The position numbers and the translations under genes are program-made. The notes under the pieces were generated by a model that worked only from the letters and a program-made list of their open reading frames with translations, had not been told where the DNA came from and did not search any database. From Undaria pinnatifida (taxonomy: Eukaryota; Sar; Phaeophyceae; Laminariales; Alariaceae): a stretch of DNA of 64,000 nt. This document shows, in pieces, positions 1-13,343 of the stretch; position 1 is the first letter of the stretch, and every line of letters starts with the position of its first letter. The DNA is taken from the NCBI GenBank assembly GCA_012845835.1, contig JABAKD010000002.1, positions 12,007,120 through 12,071,119 on the forward strand. The letters run 5' to 3'.

Positions 1-506
1 TATAATAATTCTACTATTATTAGTAGTATCGTTTTGTGACGTTTGTTGGCATGATCACGCGGCAGGAGGCGAAATAAGGCACTAGGTACTTGTTGAGTGG
101 GCGAGTAGGTTTAACCACAGCGCCCAGCCAGAGAAGAGGGGGACCTCCACAATCGAATCACTGGGTGGACGGACATTTCTGGCATACATACAGCATATTA
201 TCTAGTATGTGATGCTTTTTGTGATGTTAATTTTTGCAGGATCTCATCCTCGTATCCGAGTAATGTTCACAAGTAGGAGATGAACCGGCACAGCTGTCAG
301 ATAAGAAGGCATCGGCATCGACATCGTAGTAGTCGTCATATTCCGTATACTCGTATATGATGATCGCTGTGTATATGATCGCTGGTATACAGTATGTATC
401 CCGTTGTTGCAGTATAGTCTAGTCTTCGTGAAAGGAAAAGTGCAAAAATGTACCCGCATACGTATGTATGCGCACGTACTACGTACGGTGTGGTACCATT
501 CATTGC
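1..506. other. Left edge, no gene recognised
   Basis: AT-leaning sequence with scattered GTAC/CGTA words and no domain I recognise. Any downstream exon of the possible minus-strand gene would have to be here or outside the window. Confidence 0.3.
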
Positions 507-566
507 GTTCACCTTGAACTACTGCTTCATGCAGTCGCTCAGGCTCTGCATCAGAGTTGACCTTGT
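507..566 (-). repeat. Decayed copy of the 3' edge of the 712-789 exon
   Basis: The minus strand repeats the SDAEPERL codons with several substitutions and then reaches CAAG followed by GTGAAC, the equivalent of the real donor about 199 bp away. A small insertion separates the codons from the donor. It is most simply a local duplication. Confidence 0.5.
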
Positions 567-711
567 CCTTTTGACAACGTTTCGACATCGTCGTCGCGTT
601 CTTGTTCTTCATATGTTCGCCTTATCCTTTGATGAAGGAAAATGATCGATCGACGCACGTGCGTGGTGGGTACCAACTGTCAAATGGGAAGCTTGATCGC
701 CTCCCTCTCAC

Positions 712-789
712 CTTGTACTGCAATCGCTCAGGCTCCGCATCGGATTCGACCTCCTCCTTTCCATCCCCCTCCTTATCATCATCGCCCAT
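712..789 (-). CDS. Possible first coding exon of a divergent minus-strand gene
   Basis: On the minus strand an ATG at 789-787 in a good context (GCC before, G after) opens 26 codons of acidic, charged peptide (begins MGDDDKEGDGKEE, later SDAEPERLQYK). It stops at a consensus donor, AAG followed by GTGAGA at 711. The reading frame is also open upstream, so the start is a guess. A near copy of its 3' part lies further along the same strand (507-566), as seen at proven exons in this window. I recognise no domain, and the next exon would lie in 1-500 or beyond the left edge. It could be chance coding in a promoter region. Confidence 0.35.
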
Positions 790-1105
790 GGCCCACACAC
801 GCGCCGCGCGTACCGGTATGTACGATACGTATGCCCAATATTGGGTTCGGAAACAAGCTCGGTCGCGCAGAGATTTTTTGCAAACGGCCGGCAAAATAAA
901 GATCGCGACCGGTACAAGCGGCACAGCAATCTGAAAAAAATGTATTTTTGAGCAGGTGAGAGAGCACGGTTGACAAAACTGTTCAAGTAACGCCTCTCGA
1001 TGGAAACCCAGGGATTCTTCTTTTTTGTACACACGTGATTTTGAGACACTTTTCCGGCTGTGTTGGGTTGCGCTGCGCGGTGCGACAGGCGAGCGACGGG
1101 GAGAG
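790..1105. promoter_or_regulatory. Candidate bidirectional promoter
   Basis: About 316 bp separate the possible minus-strand start (789) from the SNARE start (1106). It would have to hold both 5' UTRs and promoters. I see no convincing TATA box. The region near 900-960 is A-rich and 1020-1105 is GC-rich. Its role rests only on position. Confidence 0.3.
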
Positions 1106-1165
1106 ATGGCGCCTTCGCAGGATAGAGAGGTGGACCTTCTCCTTTCGAAGCTACGCAAGATTCAG
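1106..1165 (+). CDS. Qc-SNARE exon 1 (residues 1-20)
   Basis: ATG with G at +4 opens MAPSQDREVDLLLSKLRKIQ, then CAG followed by donor GTGATT, phase 0. It fits the short amphipathic start of SYP7 proteins and joins exon 2 in frame at the expected total length. The 19-kb gap and lack of direct support keep confidence moderate. The frame is open further upstream, so an earlier start near 1025 is possible. Confidence 0.6.
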
Positions 1166-4100
1166 GTGATTGGTGCTGGGATGGGGGGGGGAAGCGATAG
1201 CATTGGAGTGCTGCTGTAGTGATATTTTTCTACAGCACCATAAAAGAACACGATACCGAAGCTTTTCTTTTAGTGTTCGGCCGGCCAGAAGTGGCGATAA
1301 ACTTGGGAAGCTGTGCCCCTTTCCGAGGCTGTGTAGAAGCGCTCTTGGGAGTCGTAGGACGAGCGAGTTGGTGGGAGTCTCACTATCCTTAGGTTTTTTG
1401 CTTAAGGTCTCGTCATTCTGAGGCGTAACCAAAGCCCAGGACTGCTGTGTGAGGGTTTGTTTCTATCCGTAAGATTTTTGGACTCTTCGGCAATTCATAG
1501 TCCGTTTATCGGTATTGTATTGCCTCAAGGAGGTACTGCGCTGCTGCTGCTGCTGCTGCTGCTCGTACTCGTGCTCGTGCTCGTGTGCACCAACCACTAT
1601 GATATCGAGTATGCATGGCACCGGCATCGACCATATAGCCCCCTGGCCTCTCTGATGGCGGGGATGTCCTAAAAAATACCCCTTATGCAGGACGACTATG
1701 TTTAGCCGCACAACAGCAGCAGCAGTTGTTTCATCGTCGTTCCCTGTCAAGCGTACCAGGTACGTCGTGCCCCGTGCAAAACTGCGAAGATTTTCCTGCG
1801 AAGATTTTCCTATACTAATTCCAACTGTTTGGCCCCAAAAACGTCGGTGCCGTGTCTTGCTTGAGCCGGTCGCCCCACTGGCGTATCAGGTTATCCTCAA
1901 GCCTGGTTTAGGTCAGTTTCGTGAGGTTGAATCCCCTCGAGTACATACTCGTATAAATTCGTGGGGGCTTTTTTTTGCACCCAAATTGACTTGCGGAAAA
2001 TGCTAGAGCGTGAGTTAGCAACACTCGATGAAAAATCGACGAGCAGTGGGATTGCTGAACCCTATGCGCGATAAAAAATTAAAGGCAAGAACCGGGGGAA
2101 AGAAGGGACGACACCCATGACCACGGCTTGTCCAGAAGCTGGAAAGTAGAAACGTGCGAAAAAAAAAGAAAAAATGCGAGGCCTATTTTTTCGTTTTTTT
2201 TGCAAGTGAAACTACGGCAGCAGCAGTACTTGAGCTGCTGTGCCGATACACCGGGGTATCCCGGCCTCGGGTAGACGGGCCGACAGATAGACCTGAAAGC
2301 TGAGACCCAATCACATCCATTGGAGAAGACTACACAGGGAGAATGGCTTAGGTGCGTTTATATTCAGTGTGTGTTCAGCTCGCTGTACCCAGCAACATCC
2401 AGCACACCCAGTGTGCGTGTTCAAGCTCTTGCGATTATCGTCCGAGTAGCGATTACAGTAGCGATTAGGAAATGCAATGCAAAACGTGCTCGTTGCGAAA
2501 AACGGAACAGTCTTGTAAGTTTTACTCGTCTTTCTTTTTTAGTGCAAAAAAAGTCTGGTGTGCTGGCCTGTTTTGTTTTTCTTTGCCGGCGTGCTTGCTC
2601 ATTGCTACCTTGCTGTCGTGTTTTATTTGTGTACAAGTATCTGTTTTGCAGTTTTAGCCACAGAGCCCGTCTCTTCGAGGCTATGAGGCATCAGCGCGGA
2701 CACTGCTGTGCTGGATGTAGATGGGTGGAAACGCCAGTTTAATGTGAAGAACACACACAATACCGTTTCTTCCTTTTTACCTAGAGTACCACTTATGCAC
2801 TTGATCCCTGGTGCTTGTATGAATTATCTTCCCTCTGTACATGGTCCACTGCAGTTGTTCTCGCATAATCAAGTCCGTGGTCACAGGACAGGCTCCAGTC
2901 ACTCTGGAGCTGAGGAATACCCCGAGGAAAAAAGAAACCAAAGGTGTAGCTACTGGAGCAAGACCGGCTACTAATAAAACGCTACCCCTACCAATATCCC
3001 TAACCCCACCCCATCCAGAAACCCAGGCCTGAATCCCGGGGATGAATCCTAAATATCCCCGTAATCGTGATTTCAATCTCGCCTACGTACATATCCGTTC
3101 TTTTTTTTGTTGCTTCACACACATCTACTTTCCAGCTCCTGGACAAGCCGTGGTCACAGGTGTCGTCCCCCCTCCGCCCCGGTTCTTGCCTTCAATTTTA
3201 TCGCGCATAGGGTTCAGCAATCCCACTTCTCGTCGATTTTTCATCCAGTGTTGCTAACTCACGCTCTCGCGCTTTCCGCAAGTCAATTCATGCACTCGGG
3301 GGGATTCGAACTCACGAAACTGACCTATACTAGGCTCGAGGATAACCTGATACGCCAGCGGGGCGACCGGCAATACGTGATAATCGGTTCCCGACTAGCG
3401 GTAGGTTATGATGATGAATGTGGAAACAACCGCAACAGCATTTTTGTTTTGTTTTGTTTTTGCTCATCCCTTCTCGTACTATTAATAGTATACGTGTAGT
3501 AAAACTGTTGGCTTCACGAGTATGATATATGTGTAGAGCTGTGAGTCGGCACGATTTAAGTCGCCACCTAACTAATAGTCGCACTAATAGTTATTAGTAG
3601 TCGTTTCCCGGAGGTGCCGACTATCGGACTTATTTGGTTTCCGTACTTGCAGGAATGGTTGTTTAATGCTGGATGCATTTTTTCTTTTCTGGGCCGGGGC
3701 CACCTCGGCCGGGGGTAGCTTATTTGGCTCGCTTCGCTCGCCTGATTTAAGTCGGCAAGTCGGCTGACCATCAGCTGGTTTCTCTAGCGGACTTGCCAAC
3801 TAAAGTCACTTAGTTGGCCAAGGACACCTGCGGATAGTTTGTAGTCGTGAAGTCCAGCCGACTCACAGCTCTATATATGTGTTGCATTTTGTATTTTTAA
3901 GGTGTTTTGTAGGGTATGATACCTAGCAGCAGTTGGGCAGCGATTTTGATTTCCCTCAAGAGCAGCGCTGTGAGTTTTTTTTCCTGACGGCTAGTTATTG
4001 GTTGGGTTCCAGAATAAAAGCCGACTTTGAATAACTGATCTACCTGGTACATGGTCTTTGTAAGTAACCACCGCACGTCGAGTCACAGACTGCAGTCAGG

Positions 4101-7100
4101 TGTAAAGACGTGTCTGATATGATGGAACTCCGCAGTTTTCCGCACTCAACTAAGTGTAATACCTAACCAACTAACAACTATCTGGCGACTTACTATTAGT
4201 ACTATTAGTATAGTCAGCCCACTCACAGCCCTACTCATGAGACTTGACCTGGTATGGGACATAATGTGCTGCTATGTTGTCAACGTGAGGTAAATTACGA
4301 CACCTTCCAAGACAAAAAGTTGAGTTTAAAAAACCCCGATGACAACGGAAAGCCCAAAATGTTTGCAAGGTTTTTTCGGGGGTTAATTGGTGAAAGATTC
4401 CGGGTAACGTGGCTATGGGAAAAATATGAACAAAGCGTTTTTCTTCTCGCTCTTTTTTTTGTCATGCGGTCCAACAGGTCAATTTGTCTATTTTTCATCA
4501 TGCCTTGATAAGCCCTTTTAGAGCGCCCAATCCCCTCTCTATACTAAATCCAAGTGTTTTTGTCCCCAAAACGGATTTCCAGTGGTAAAGGGGTTAACAC
4601 TGCCCACCAAACACGATTGACCTCGATCTCGAGATAAGAGACAACCCATGGTCACTCCTATTCGTTCCCAACAAGGCCACGTGAGCGTAGGTGAAAGCGC
4701 TGAAAAGTTCATCTCGATCCATGCCCTGGGGCGTGAGAGATTGCTTGTGTTGTCCTGTGGTCTTCCGTCAGATCCTCTCAAAATTCTGTTTTTCGCCCGA
4801 GACGATAGAGAGTTTTTGTCTCAGTTTTCTGCACACCAGCAGATAAGTGCGTTTTTAACAGAAGCCTGATCGGCGCCCACCACAAATCACCGGCCGTAGA
4901 ATGAGCTCTGTACCCCAAGCGGAGGTCGGAGCCCCTAACGAGCTCGCCACGTTCAGAGTTCCCGACGCTGTCGTTGATTTCGTCGAACGAAGTGTGTGGA
5001 GAACACGAAATTGCGCCGCGTCTAATCCAAGATCTGCTTGACAATTTCTCAGGCCGATGACGACCAAGATCGCGGCGAGAAATTGTTTTTTTCCGGAATT
5101 CTGGAAAGTTTAAAAAGAAAAATCTACCAAATTAGGTCCATAGGCGACCGTTGAGGCAAAGTTTGGCTGGGATCTTCGGGAATTTCAAACTTTTGGCCTT
5201 CCATTGTCGCCGGTCTACAGCTGCAGTCTGCTCGTGTTGAGGTTACGATAACTCTTCCGAAAGTTTCAGGAAAATGTTACCAGTACAGCGGCGCACCAGT
5301 ACACCAGTACGAAGAGCTGTGAGTCGGCTGGATTTCACGGCTAAAAACCAATCGGCACGCGTCCTTAGGTAACTAACTGACTTTAGTCGGCAAGTCAGCT
5401 GGAGAAACCAGCTGATGGCCAGGCGACTTGCCGACTTAAGTCAAATAAGCTACCCCCGGCCGAGGTGAACCCGGCCCAGAAAATAACAAATGCATCCAGC
5501 ATTAAACAACCATTCCTGCTAGTATGGAAACCCAATAAGTCGAGTAGTCGGCACCTCCCGGAAACGACTATTAGTCCGATTAATATCTAGTTGGTGACTT
5601 GAGTCGTGCCGACTCGCAGCTCTACCAGTACGAGTATCATATTGTACCGTTTAAACACGAAGGGTATCGTACTTTGTTTTCGTATAATACTGACGATTAC
5701 TTAGGCCGGTGACAATGGAAGGCCAAAAGCTTGAAATTCCCGAAGATCCCAGCCAAACTTTGCCCCAACGGTCGCCTATGGGCCTAATTTGGTAGATTTT
5801 TTTTTTTCAACTTTCCAGAATTCCGGAAAAAAACGATTTTTCGCGGCGATCTTGGTCGTCATCGGCCTGAGAAATTTTCAAGCAGATTTTGGATTGGACG
5901 CGGCGCAATTTCTTGTTCTCCACACACTTCGTTCGACGAAATCAACGACAGCGTCGTGAACTCTGAACGTGGCGAGCTCTTGTATTATGCTAGGGCTACA
6001 AAGTTATAGTACCGACTAGACTTATTTATTATTTCGTATACAGTTGGCACTGGTACCTGTTTTATTATGTTTGCATGTTAAAAATCACACCGCCAGCCTC
6101 GACGGCCACACGCGCGAACCCATGAAGGATTTTTGAATATGATTATTTTCGCGACTCCTTTTGTATTACCGCACAAAGTTCTCCTTCGGGATGGGGTTGA
6201 CTTGATATCCCGGAGGCGCCGCAATCCGAAAAGAGGGAATGCAGGCGTTACGATGATAATATGTATATACATATGAGTTACTTGTTTCGCTGCCACTGCA
6301 TGCCTCGTATACGTGGTGTGAGGTCCGACGATGCATGCTTGATCGCTGCATTGGACGTGAAAATGTTGTCGTGGTTTGATCTACTACTTGTGCACCAATC
6401 ACACGCATACACCGTGACTACTGGCACAAAGGCAAGAGCTTGAAACATGACGGCTGTCGGTGTACTGATTTGGTGCTGCTGTGCTGTATATTGTACTGGT
6501 TTTGTGGCTGCGGGGCTGAGCGTCTGCTTTTGAAAGAACAATCCACCGCTCTTTTTGATCGTATCATGTGCCTATGACAACCCATCGCTCTTTCTTGATC
6601 GTATCGTTTGCCTATGACAACACCCCGTCTGCCCACACATACCTGGTACATACAGAAGCGCACACACATACACGCAGAAGTACCGTCTTGTGGCTGTCAC
6701 AAAGGAGAGAGCTCACAGCACGGCTGCTGTTGTACCGTGACTGCCACAAGTACAGAGCCTTGAGGGCCATGTGGGATGCAGTAGCACACCAGCAGAGCTA
6801 GAAAAAAACATACACCTATGGGCTCGGCGAACCGAGACAGACAGGCAGTATGGGCCTTGCTCTGTGGGTCTTTCCCGGTACGGCTACCTCCCAGGTGCGA
6901 CGGGCACAACCACTCGAGAAATAATAGCTAGGTACCAATCCAGGTAGCAGGTGTACAACAGAAGAAGTCACAGGGCTAGGTGCAATAGATACGTACGCAT
7001 GTTCGATAGATGTGCGGCTGTTGCAGCTTGCTGTATAATATGTGCGGTAGTTGCGTCGTAGCAGACAGCAGAAGGGCTGAAAACAGTTGGACTGATGGAA

Positions 7101-10100
7101 GAGCGGGGCGGGCTATTGAAAAGCAACAAAAAAATGTGAAAACGGGCTAAAAAAATATGAGAACGAGGCGGGCTTTTTTTATAGGAGTAACAAGTACAAT
7201 AAAGTGGGGTTTTCCATGCATATGCTCGTCTCAGCGAGGGGGAACGCAACCCCTTGACAAACAGAGCCTGCTCAGCGACGCTGAATGCTCGAAGCACCGC
7301 CACGGAGCTCGGCTGGGATCCAGACATGCGTCGTACTGTACCGACGGCCCCCTTGCTTGCCCCGCAGCCGAAATTGCGAGAAAAAAAAACTCGGCCGCCC
7401 GATAACAGCATGCCAAAAAAAGGTGCATACTTTACATACTAGACTTTCAAGTAGTGGACCTTCTATAGGACCGCTTGCCGGCTATTGCATGGCACATCTG
7501 GTGAAAAAAGCAGTAGTAGCTGGAGTAGATTCGAAAACACGCAACACATGGAAAAAAAAGCTAGGAAATAAAAACATATCGAAGAAGAAAAAACACCGTT
7601 TGCCGCTGTAGTGCCGGTATTTTCCGGCTGGCACATACCGGCGCTTGACTATTGCAATACCTGGCACACAGTAAGGACATACAAATCAAGATAACGCACT
7701 CCCTCGGATGAAATTCTACGCTGGCTTTTCGACAACGGGGAGGGTGCCAAACGCTCGCCGATGCGTCCACGGAAGGGACATGGTTGAGTGGTCGAGATCT
7801 CTTGAAAGCCGCCATGTTGTTCGTGTGCTGCTTTCCTTGTTTTCGAGGGAATCGGGCCCGATATTCTTCTCGGAGGCTGTGCTATCTGCCGTGTTTGATA
7901 CCTGGTATACGGTGTACGAGTACACGCGTAGAGGCTACCAGTAGACAGCCGTAATGCAAAGCTGGCATGTATAATGCTAGTCGTACCGGTCGTCACGTGT
8001 CAATATCGAGCTACTGTGGGGTTCTAGTCAACACCGCGCTAAAAGCAGGAGTCCGTTTTGAGTTGCCAAAGCGTCCGCCGACCACTCTCGCACACAACCT
8101 GACCACAGATTGAAATATCCTGCTGCGTGGATCTCTAGCGGCAGCTTAACATGTACCAGGTATTGTCTTACCCCGTTTGGAACTTGAGACGCTAAAATTG
8201 ACGAAAAAAACTGACGATTACGGCATCGGCCACATGAAGCAAGCCGAGCTGCTGCTGGTGTATCAGATGTGTTCAAACTGAAACGCAGGAAATTGTGAGG
8301 CACGCGAGAGGCTACGCCGATACTCGGACTGCCTCAAGCTTCTCCCAGACGCTTTTAATTAGATCGCGCTGGTCACCTTTTGGTCTGTATACTATAATCA
8401 AGATATAATCAAGTCCCTAAAGGTCGACAACGACAGCAAATGCGCGTTTGTAATCGACACCCTGCCCAAATGCAGGGACCAGTTTCGAGATGGCTGATCG
8501 GCTGGTTACGACCGCCGAGCACCACACGAGTTGACGATAGGTTAAAATAAAATGTCCTGCTTTGCGAGTTCGTGCCGACTCCCGATCGAAAAGAGCGAAA
8601 CCTGGACCGGCGATTTTTTTCGTTCGACCGATCACGATTGCACACAAGTCAGTCAGTCACAGCGCCACCATCAGCACATCACAGCGGATCTTTTTTTAGT
8701 ACTCATACTGCAAAGTGGTGGATGCAGGTGTAAAATGGTTAGTTAGTCCAACCTGTTCGGACGTGGACTGCAACCCCTTTTGTGGGACAAAATACTCGGT
8801 ATTAGTGTGGAACTTTTTTTGCAGTGATCGACGGGTTTATTTAGCCCTTTTCCCACCGCGAGAATTTCCCCAGACTAATTCCAAGTAGATGTCCCTAAAA
8901 CTTGGTTTTGCCTTTTCTAAAGGGGGATCCATCATCACCACAACATTAGTCAGGCCCCAGCAGAACAGCCGCAGCTCATGCCAAGGACTCCTTTCGAGAT
9001 CGCTGTTACGACCGCGACCGCCGACCTAATAGGACGAACCCAGGACCAACGTTTTTTTTTGTTCGGCCAATCACGACAACGCGGTAGTGACAGCGGAATC
9101 ATCAGCACCAAATCACAGCGAGGCTTGACCGTTTCCCACCGCAAGAAATTTCCTGGTCTAATTCCAAGCAGTTTGTCCCTTGAACGTGGTTGCGGCAGCC
9201 ATCATCGAACAAAGCATTGCTAATAGGCAGGCAGCAGAACAGCCGCAGCTCATGCCAAGGACCCCTTTCGACGTGCCTGTCAACTGCCGACCTAACAGAA
9301 CGAAACCGGGGCTGGCGGCTTTTTTTGTTTCAACCAATCACGACGACACACAGTCACAGCGCAACCATCAGCACACAATCACAGCCCTTGTACCACCACG
9401 AGAAATTTCCCGGTCTAATTCCATGTACTTTTGTCCCTAAAATGTTGTTGCGACTCTAGAGGGCTCAATAACAGCGTGTCGATGGCTGAAAAAAACAGTT
9501 TAATGCTATGAGCACACAACCACACGCAGCGCCAGGCAGGCAGCAAAACAGCCGCAGCTCATGCCGAGGAGCCAGGACCCCTTTCGCTGTGGCTTTTACG
9601 ACCACCAAACCCCAACCTAACGGAACGAGCCCAGGACCGGCGATTTTTCTGTGCAACCATGACAACACACTATCACAGCGGAACTGCTGTACAGCACAGA
9701 AACACAGAGAGCGGGACTTGACCCTTTTCCGTTGGTGCCATGCGAGATCACCGGCACTATACCGTCAACAAGCACTTTTTTTTTCTTTTTTCTTTTTTTT
9801 TCGCACACTAGTACATTCCAGCTTCTGGACAAGCCGTGGTCACAGGTGTCGACCCTTCTTCCCCCCGGTTCTTGCCTTCAATTTTTATCGCGCATAGTGT
9901 TCAGCAATCCCACTGCTCGTCGATTTTTCATTGATTGTCTAATTCACGCTCTCGCGCTTTCCGCAAGTCAATTTGTGCGCAAGAAAAAGTCCCCACGAAT
10001 TTATACGAGTATGCACTCGAGGGGATTCGAACTCACGAAACTCACCTATACCAGGGTCGAGGATAACCTGATACGCCACCAGGGCAACCGATAGGCACTA

Positions 10101-13100
10101 TTCAACCAGCATTATAGGGAGACTCCCACGGTATAAGGATACGGTGTTGGGTTGAGTCTACACCCGGAACGCGTGTTGCGATCTGCCGCCCGTTTGTGTG
10201 CAACACCCGCCCCGAGACGTGGAGTTCAATTAGGATAGGGGCGTTCTTGGGGCCGCTCTGGGGAAAGTGCACTCCGTATCACCAGACATACATAATATAT
10301 GCGTTTTATGTCGTAGTGTGGCACATCACAGCACACTGCTGCCGTACCACGTGATGAATTGGGAATACTTTTTACCCAAATCTCCACGAGGGTCGAACAA
10401 ACAACAACAACAACAACAACAACAACACACGACGCGTATGAAAATACGTGGAAGTGTGGTGAGCTAAAGCTTTATTTTTCCCCATCCGCCGGAGGATAAA
10501 AAAAAAAAAAAAACTACAACAACAACAACAACAACAAAAGCAACAACAACAACAACCACAATAACCACAACAACCACAACAACCACAACAACCACAACAA
10601 CCACAACAACCACAACGACGACGACCACGACAAGGACGACGACAACGACGTGTGTTTGGTGTCTCCATGTTGAATTGTTCACAGCGCGGCTCTTAATATG
10701 CGGAACTCATTATTCCAACCAGTTGATCACGGGTGATTATTTTTGTGCCAGACGCGGCATTACAAAAAGTGATGGTCCCTTTATTGTGCCGGTATATGCA
10801 CTTTAAATGGAAATACCAGCACTACAGCGGCAACCGGCACTATTCGGCATACTGGCACTGCTGGTTGTTCCCGTCTGTGCCAAGCGATTTTATAGCTAAT
10901 TTTCAAGGACGTCAGCCGTGAGTTCGACGAATTTCAGGTCAATACTCACCTTTGCAAGCTGCGTTGTTGTTACTCGTAATATACTATATGGGTGATTTTT
11001 TATTGGGAGATGTCCTATTTTTTGTCCACCATCATGGTAAGTGTTGGTATTTATACTTTAGGTGTGGAATTTGTAGCTAGGTAAAACATCACATCTAATT
11101 TATAAATTTATTACTGTAGTTTCCACTATACTGCTCTATCAGATTTCACAGGCACTATAGCGAGCAACCGGCACTGCTCAATCGGCACTATAGAGGGACA
11201 ACTACTGTACCGTCATATTCCGTTATACTAACTGTAGTAGCAGTACAGATGAGTAGTACAGGACACCCAATAAAAAGCAGGATAACAAGAAAGTCAGGCT
11301 GACTGTAACAGGAAGATAAGAAACCCGGGAGCTGTCATGCTGATGTTAGTGTACCCGGTAGAGCGCACCCTCCCCCAAATAAGAAACCCAGCCTGGGATA
11401 GTATTTATGATTTTTGTTAGGTGTCCTGTACTGCTGTGCCTGGTTTATAGCATAGCCTAGACAAAATGGAGGCTGGCTGAGAGGGGAGTCTTCTACTTGG
11501 TAGACCTACAGTAATTTCAGAAATTTCGCGGATATGTATTCATGGGGACCACCATCTACCGACTACCGACCATCTACCAGTCAACTCGTATCGACCTCCG
11601 CGACGATATCACAAGAGGATGATCCCTAGACACCCCCTGGCATGCAGCAGCAGTTGCGCCGCGTTTGGACTGTATAGCTCCGCTCTCCAGACGAGTACTC
11701 GTGCTATTGCTGCTGCTGCTCCTGCTGCTGCTACGAGTACGTTGCTGAAGTCCGCCGCTCCCTACTGCAGCAGCTGCCTGCTACTGTCGTGCCGCTGTAT
11801 TGCTGTAGCTGTTAGATAGAAGGGAAATGCGAGCTTCCCATTCGCTGGGAGCTGTTGGCTACGGCCCGGCTGCTGCTGCTGCTAGTAACTGCTGCTGCTG
11901 CTGCTGTGCCCGGCCTTGCTGTAGTTTCTTGATACTATAATAAACAGCTATGCATTCGCTGGTAGGTGGTAGGTGGTCCACGGCACAGCTCTCAGGAAGC
12001 TTTCAGGAAGTGACAGCCAGCTCAAACGTGGGCCCTGCGCTGGAGTTGTACTCGTACCTCTCTCTGGCTCTGGCTGTCGCCAGCAGGGTGTCATGTTCGT
12101 TGCTCGTTACCTCTTTAGTACAGAGCATCACTCTAGACGGAAGTATATAGCTTGAACCAACTTGATATACGTAATCTGACGGTCGCTACATTTCCGTTCG
12201 GAGAGGCACTGTCTTAATATCTGTGGTGGACACCTGGGTTACACTAAGAAACGTAGTGCTTCATTAAGAAAGCCAGGATGAGGCATACAGGGAGATACGA
12301 AGTTTGGGAGCTGCTATACTGGATTTAGTATTTAACAAACTCTAACCCTAAGAAGAAATTCAGTAGCAGCTAAAATTACTGTTTTTCGTTAGGCTATACG
12401 AGTACTACATTACTGTCTTAGGGTTAGGGCTAGGGTTAGGGTTATGATTATGGTTAGGGTTAGCGATACAATGCAAGAATAATACATTGATCACTATAGG
12501 AAACCATAGCTAAAATATTAGAACCAACATATTTATCGGCCTGGTAGCCTGGTTTTTTTATTTTCATTTCTTAGAATTAGGTAATATATCGGCCAGATGG
12601 TTCCCACATAAGATTAAACGAGGAAAGAAACCATCGTTCATTGTTTTTAGGTCACATCTCGGCCACGGTTCCCATACTCGTATAAACAACGATGAATGGA
12701 AAACCCAAGCTACCAGGCTGATATATTAGCTACGTAAGAATTAGGAAACCGAGCACTACAAGAAACCCATCAGGCTGAGATATTTTCCGGGAAACACGTG
12801 ATTCCAAGCACAAAAAACCCGTTTCAGCCTGAGATACTTCCCGGGAAACAAGTGATTCGACAGTTTGCTGATTCTCGTATCCATACAGCATCGCAACACC
12901 TGAAATCCTGCTTCAGGCTAACATCCTTCCTCCGACAGAGCCAGAAAGCACAATTTAATGTTTTGAAGTTTCGTATCTTCGTCGCCGAGAAAACCAGTTT
13001 CTTGGTGAACGCGGTGTCCGCGGACTAAGGACGAGGCCACCCAGCGGAAGGGGGGTAATTTCTTAGATTCTTGGCCGCGCGTCGTGGGCTGTACACAGCA

Positions 13101-13289
13101 GTCAGTCTTATGTTGTTGTAAGTTCCAAGCGAGTTACATATTTCTCCAATAGTGTTGTCCAATGAGAGGGGCAACGCTGCATTTGGTACGATAGTAGTAG
13201 TGTAGCAGTAGTAGCAGTAGTAGCAGTAGTAGTGTAGTAGTGTAGTAGTAGTAGTAGTGGTAGTTGTAGTAGTGGTAGTAGTAGTAGTG

Positions 13290-13343
<54 letters not shown>

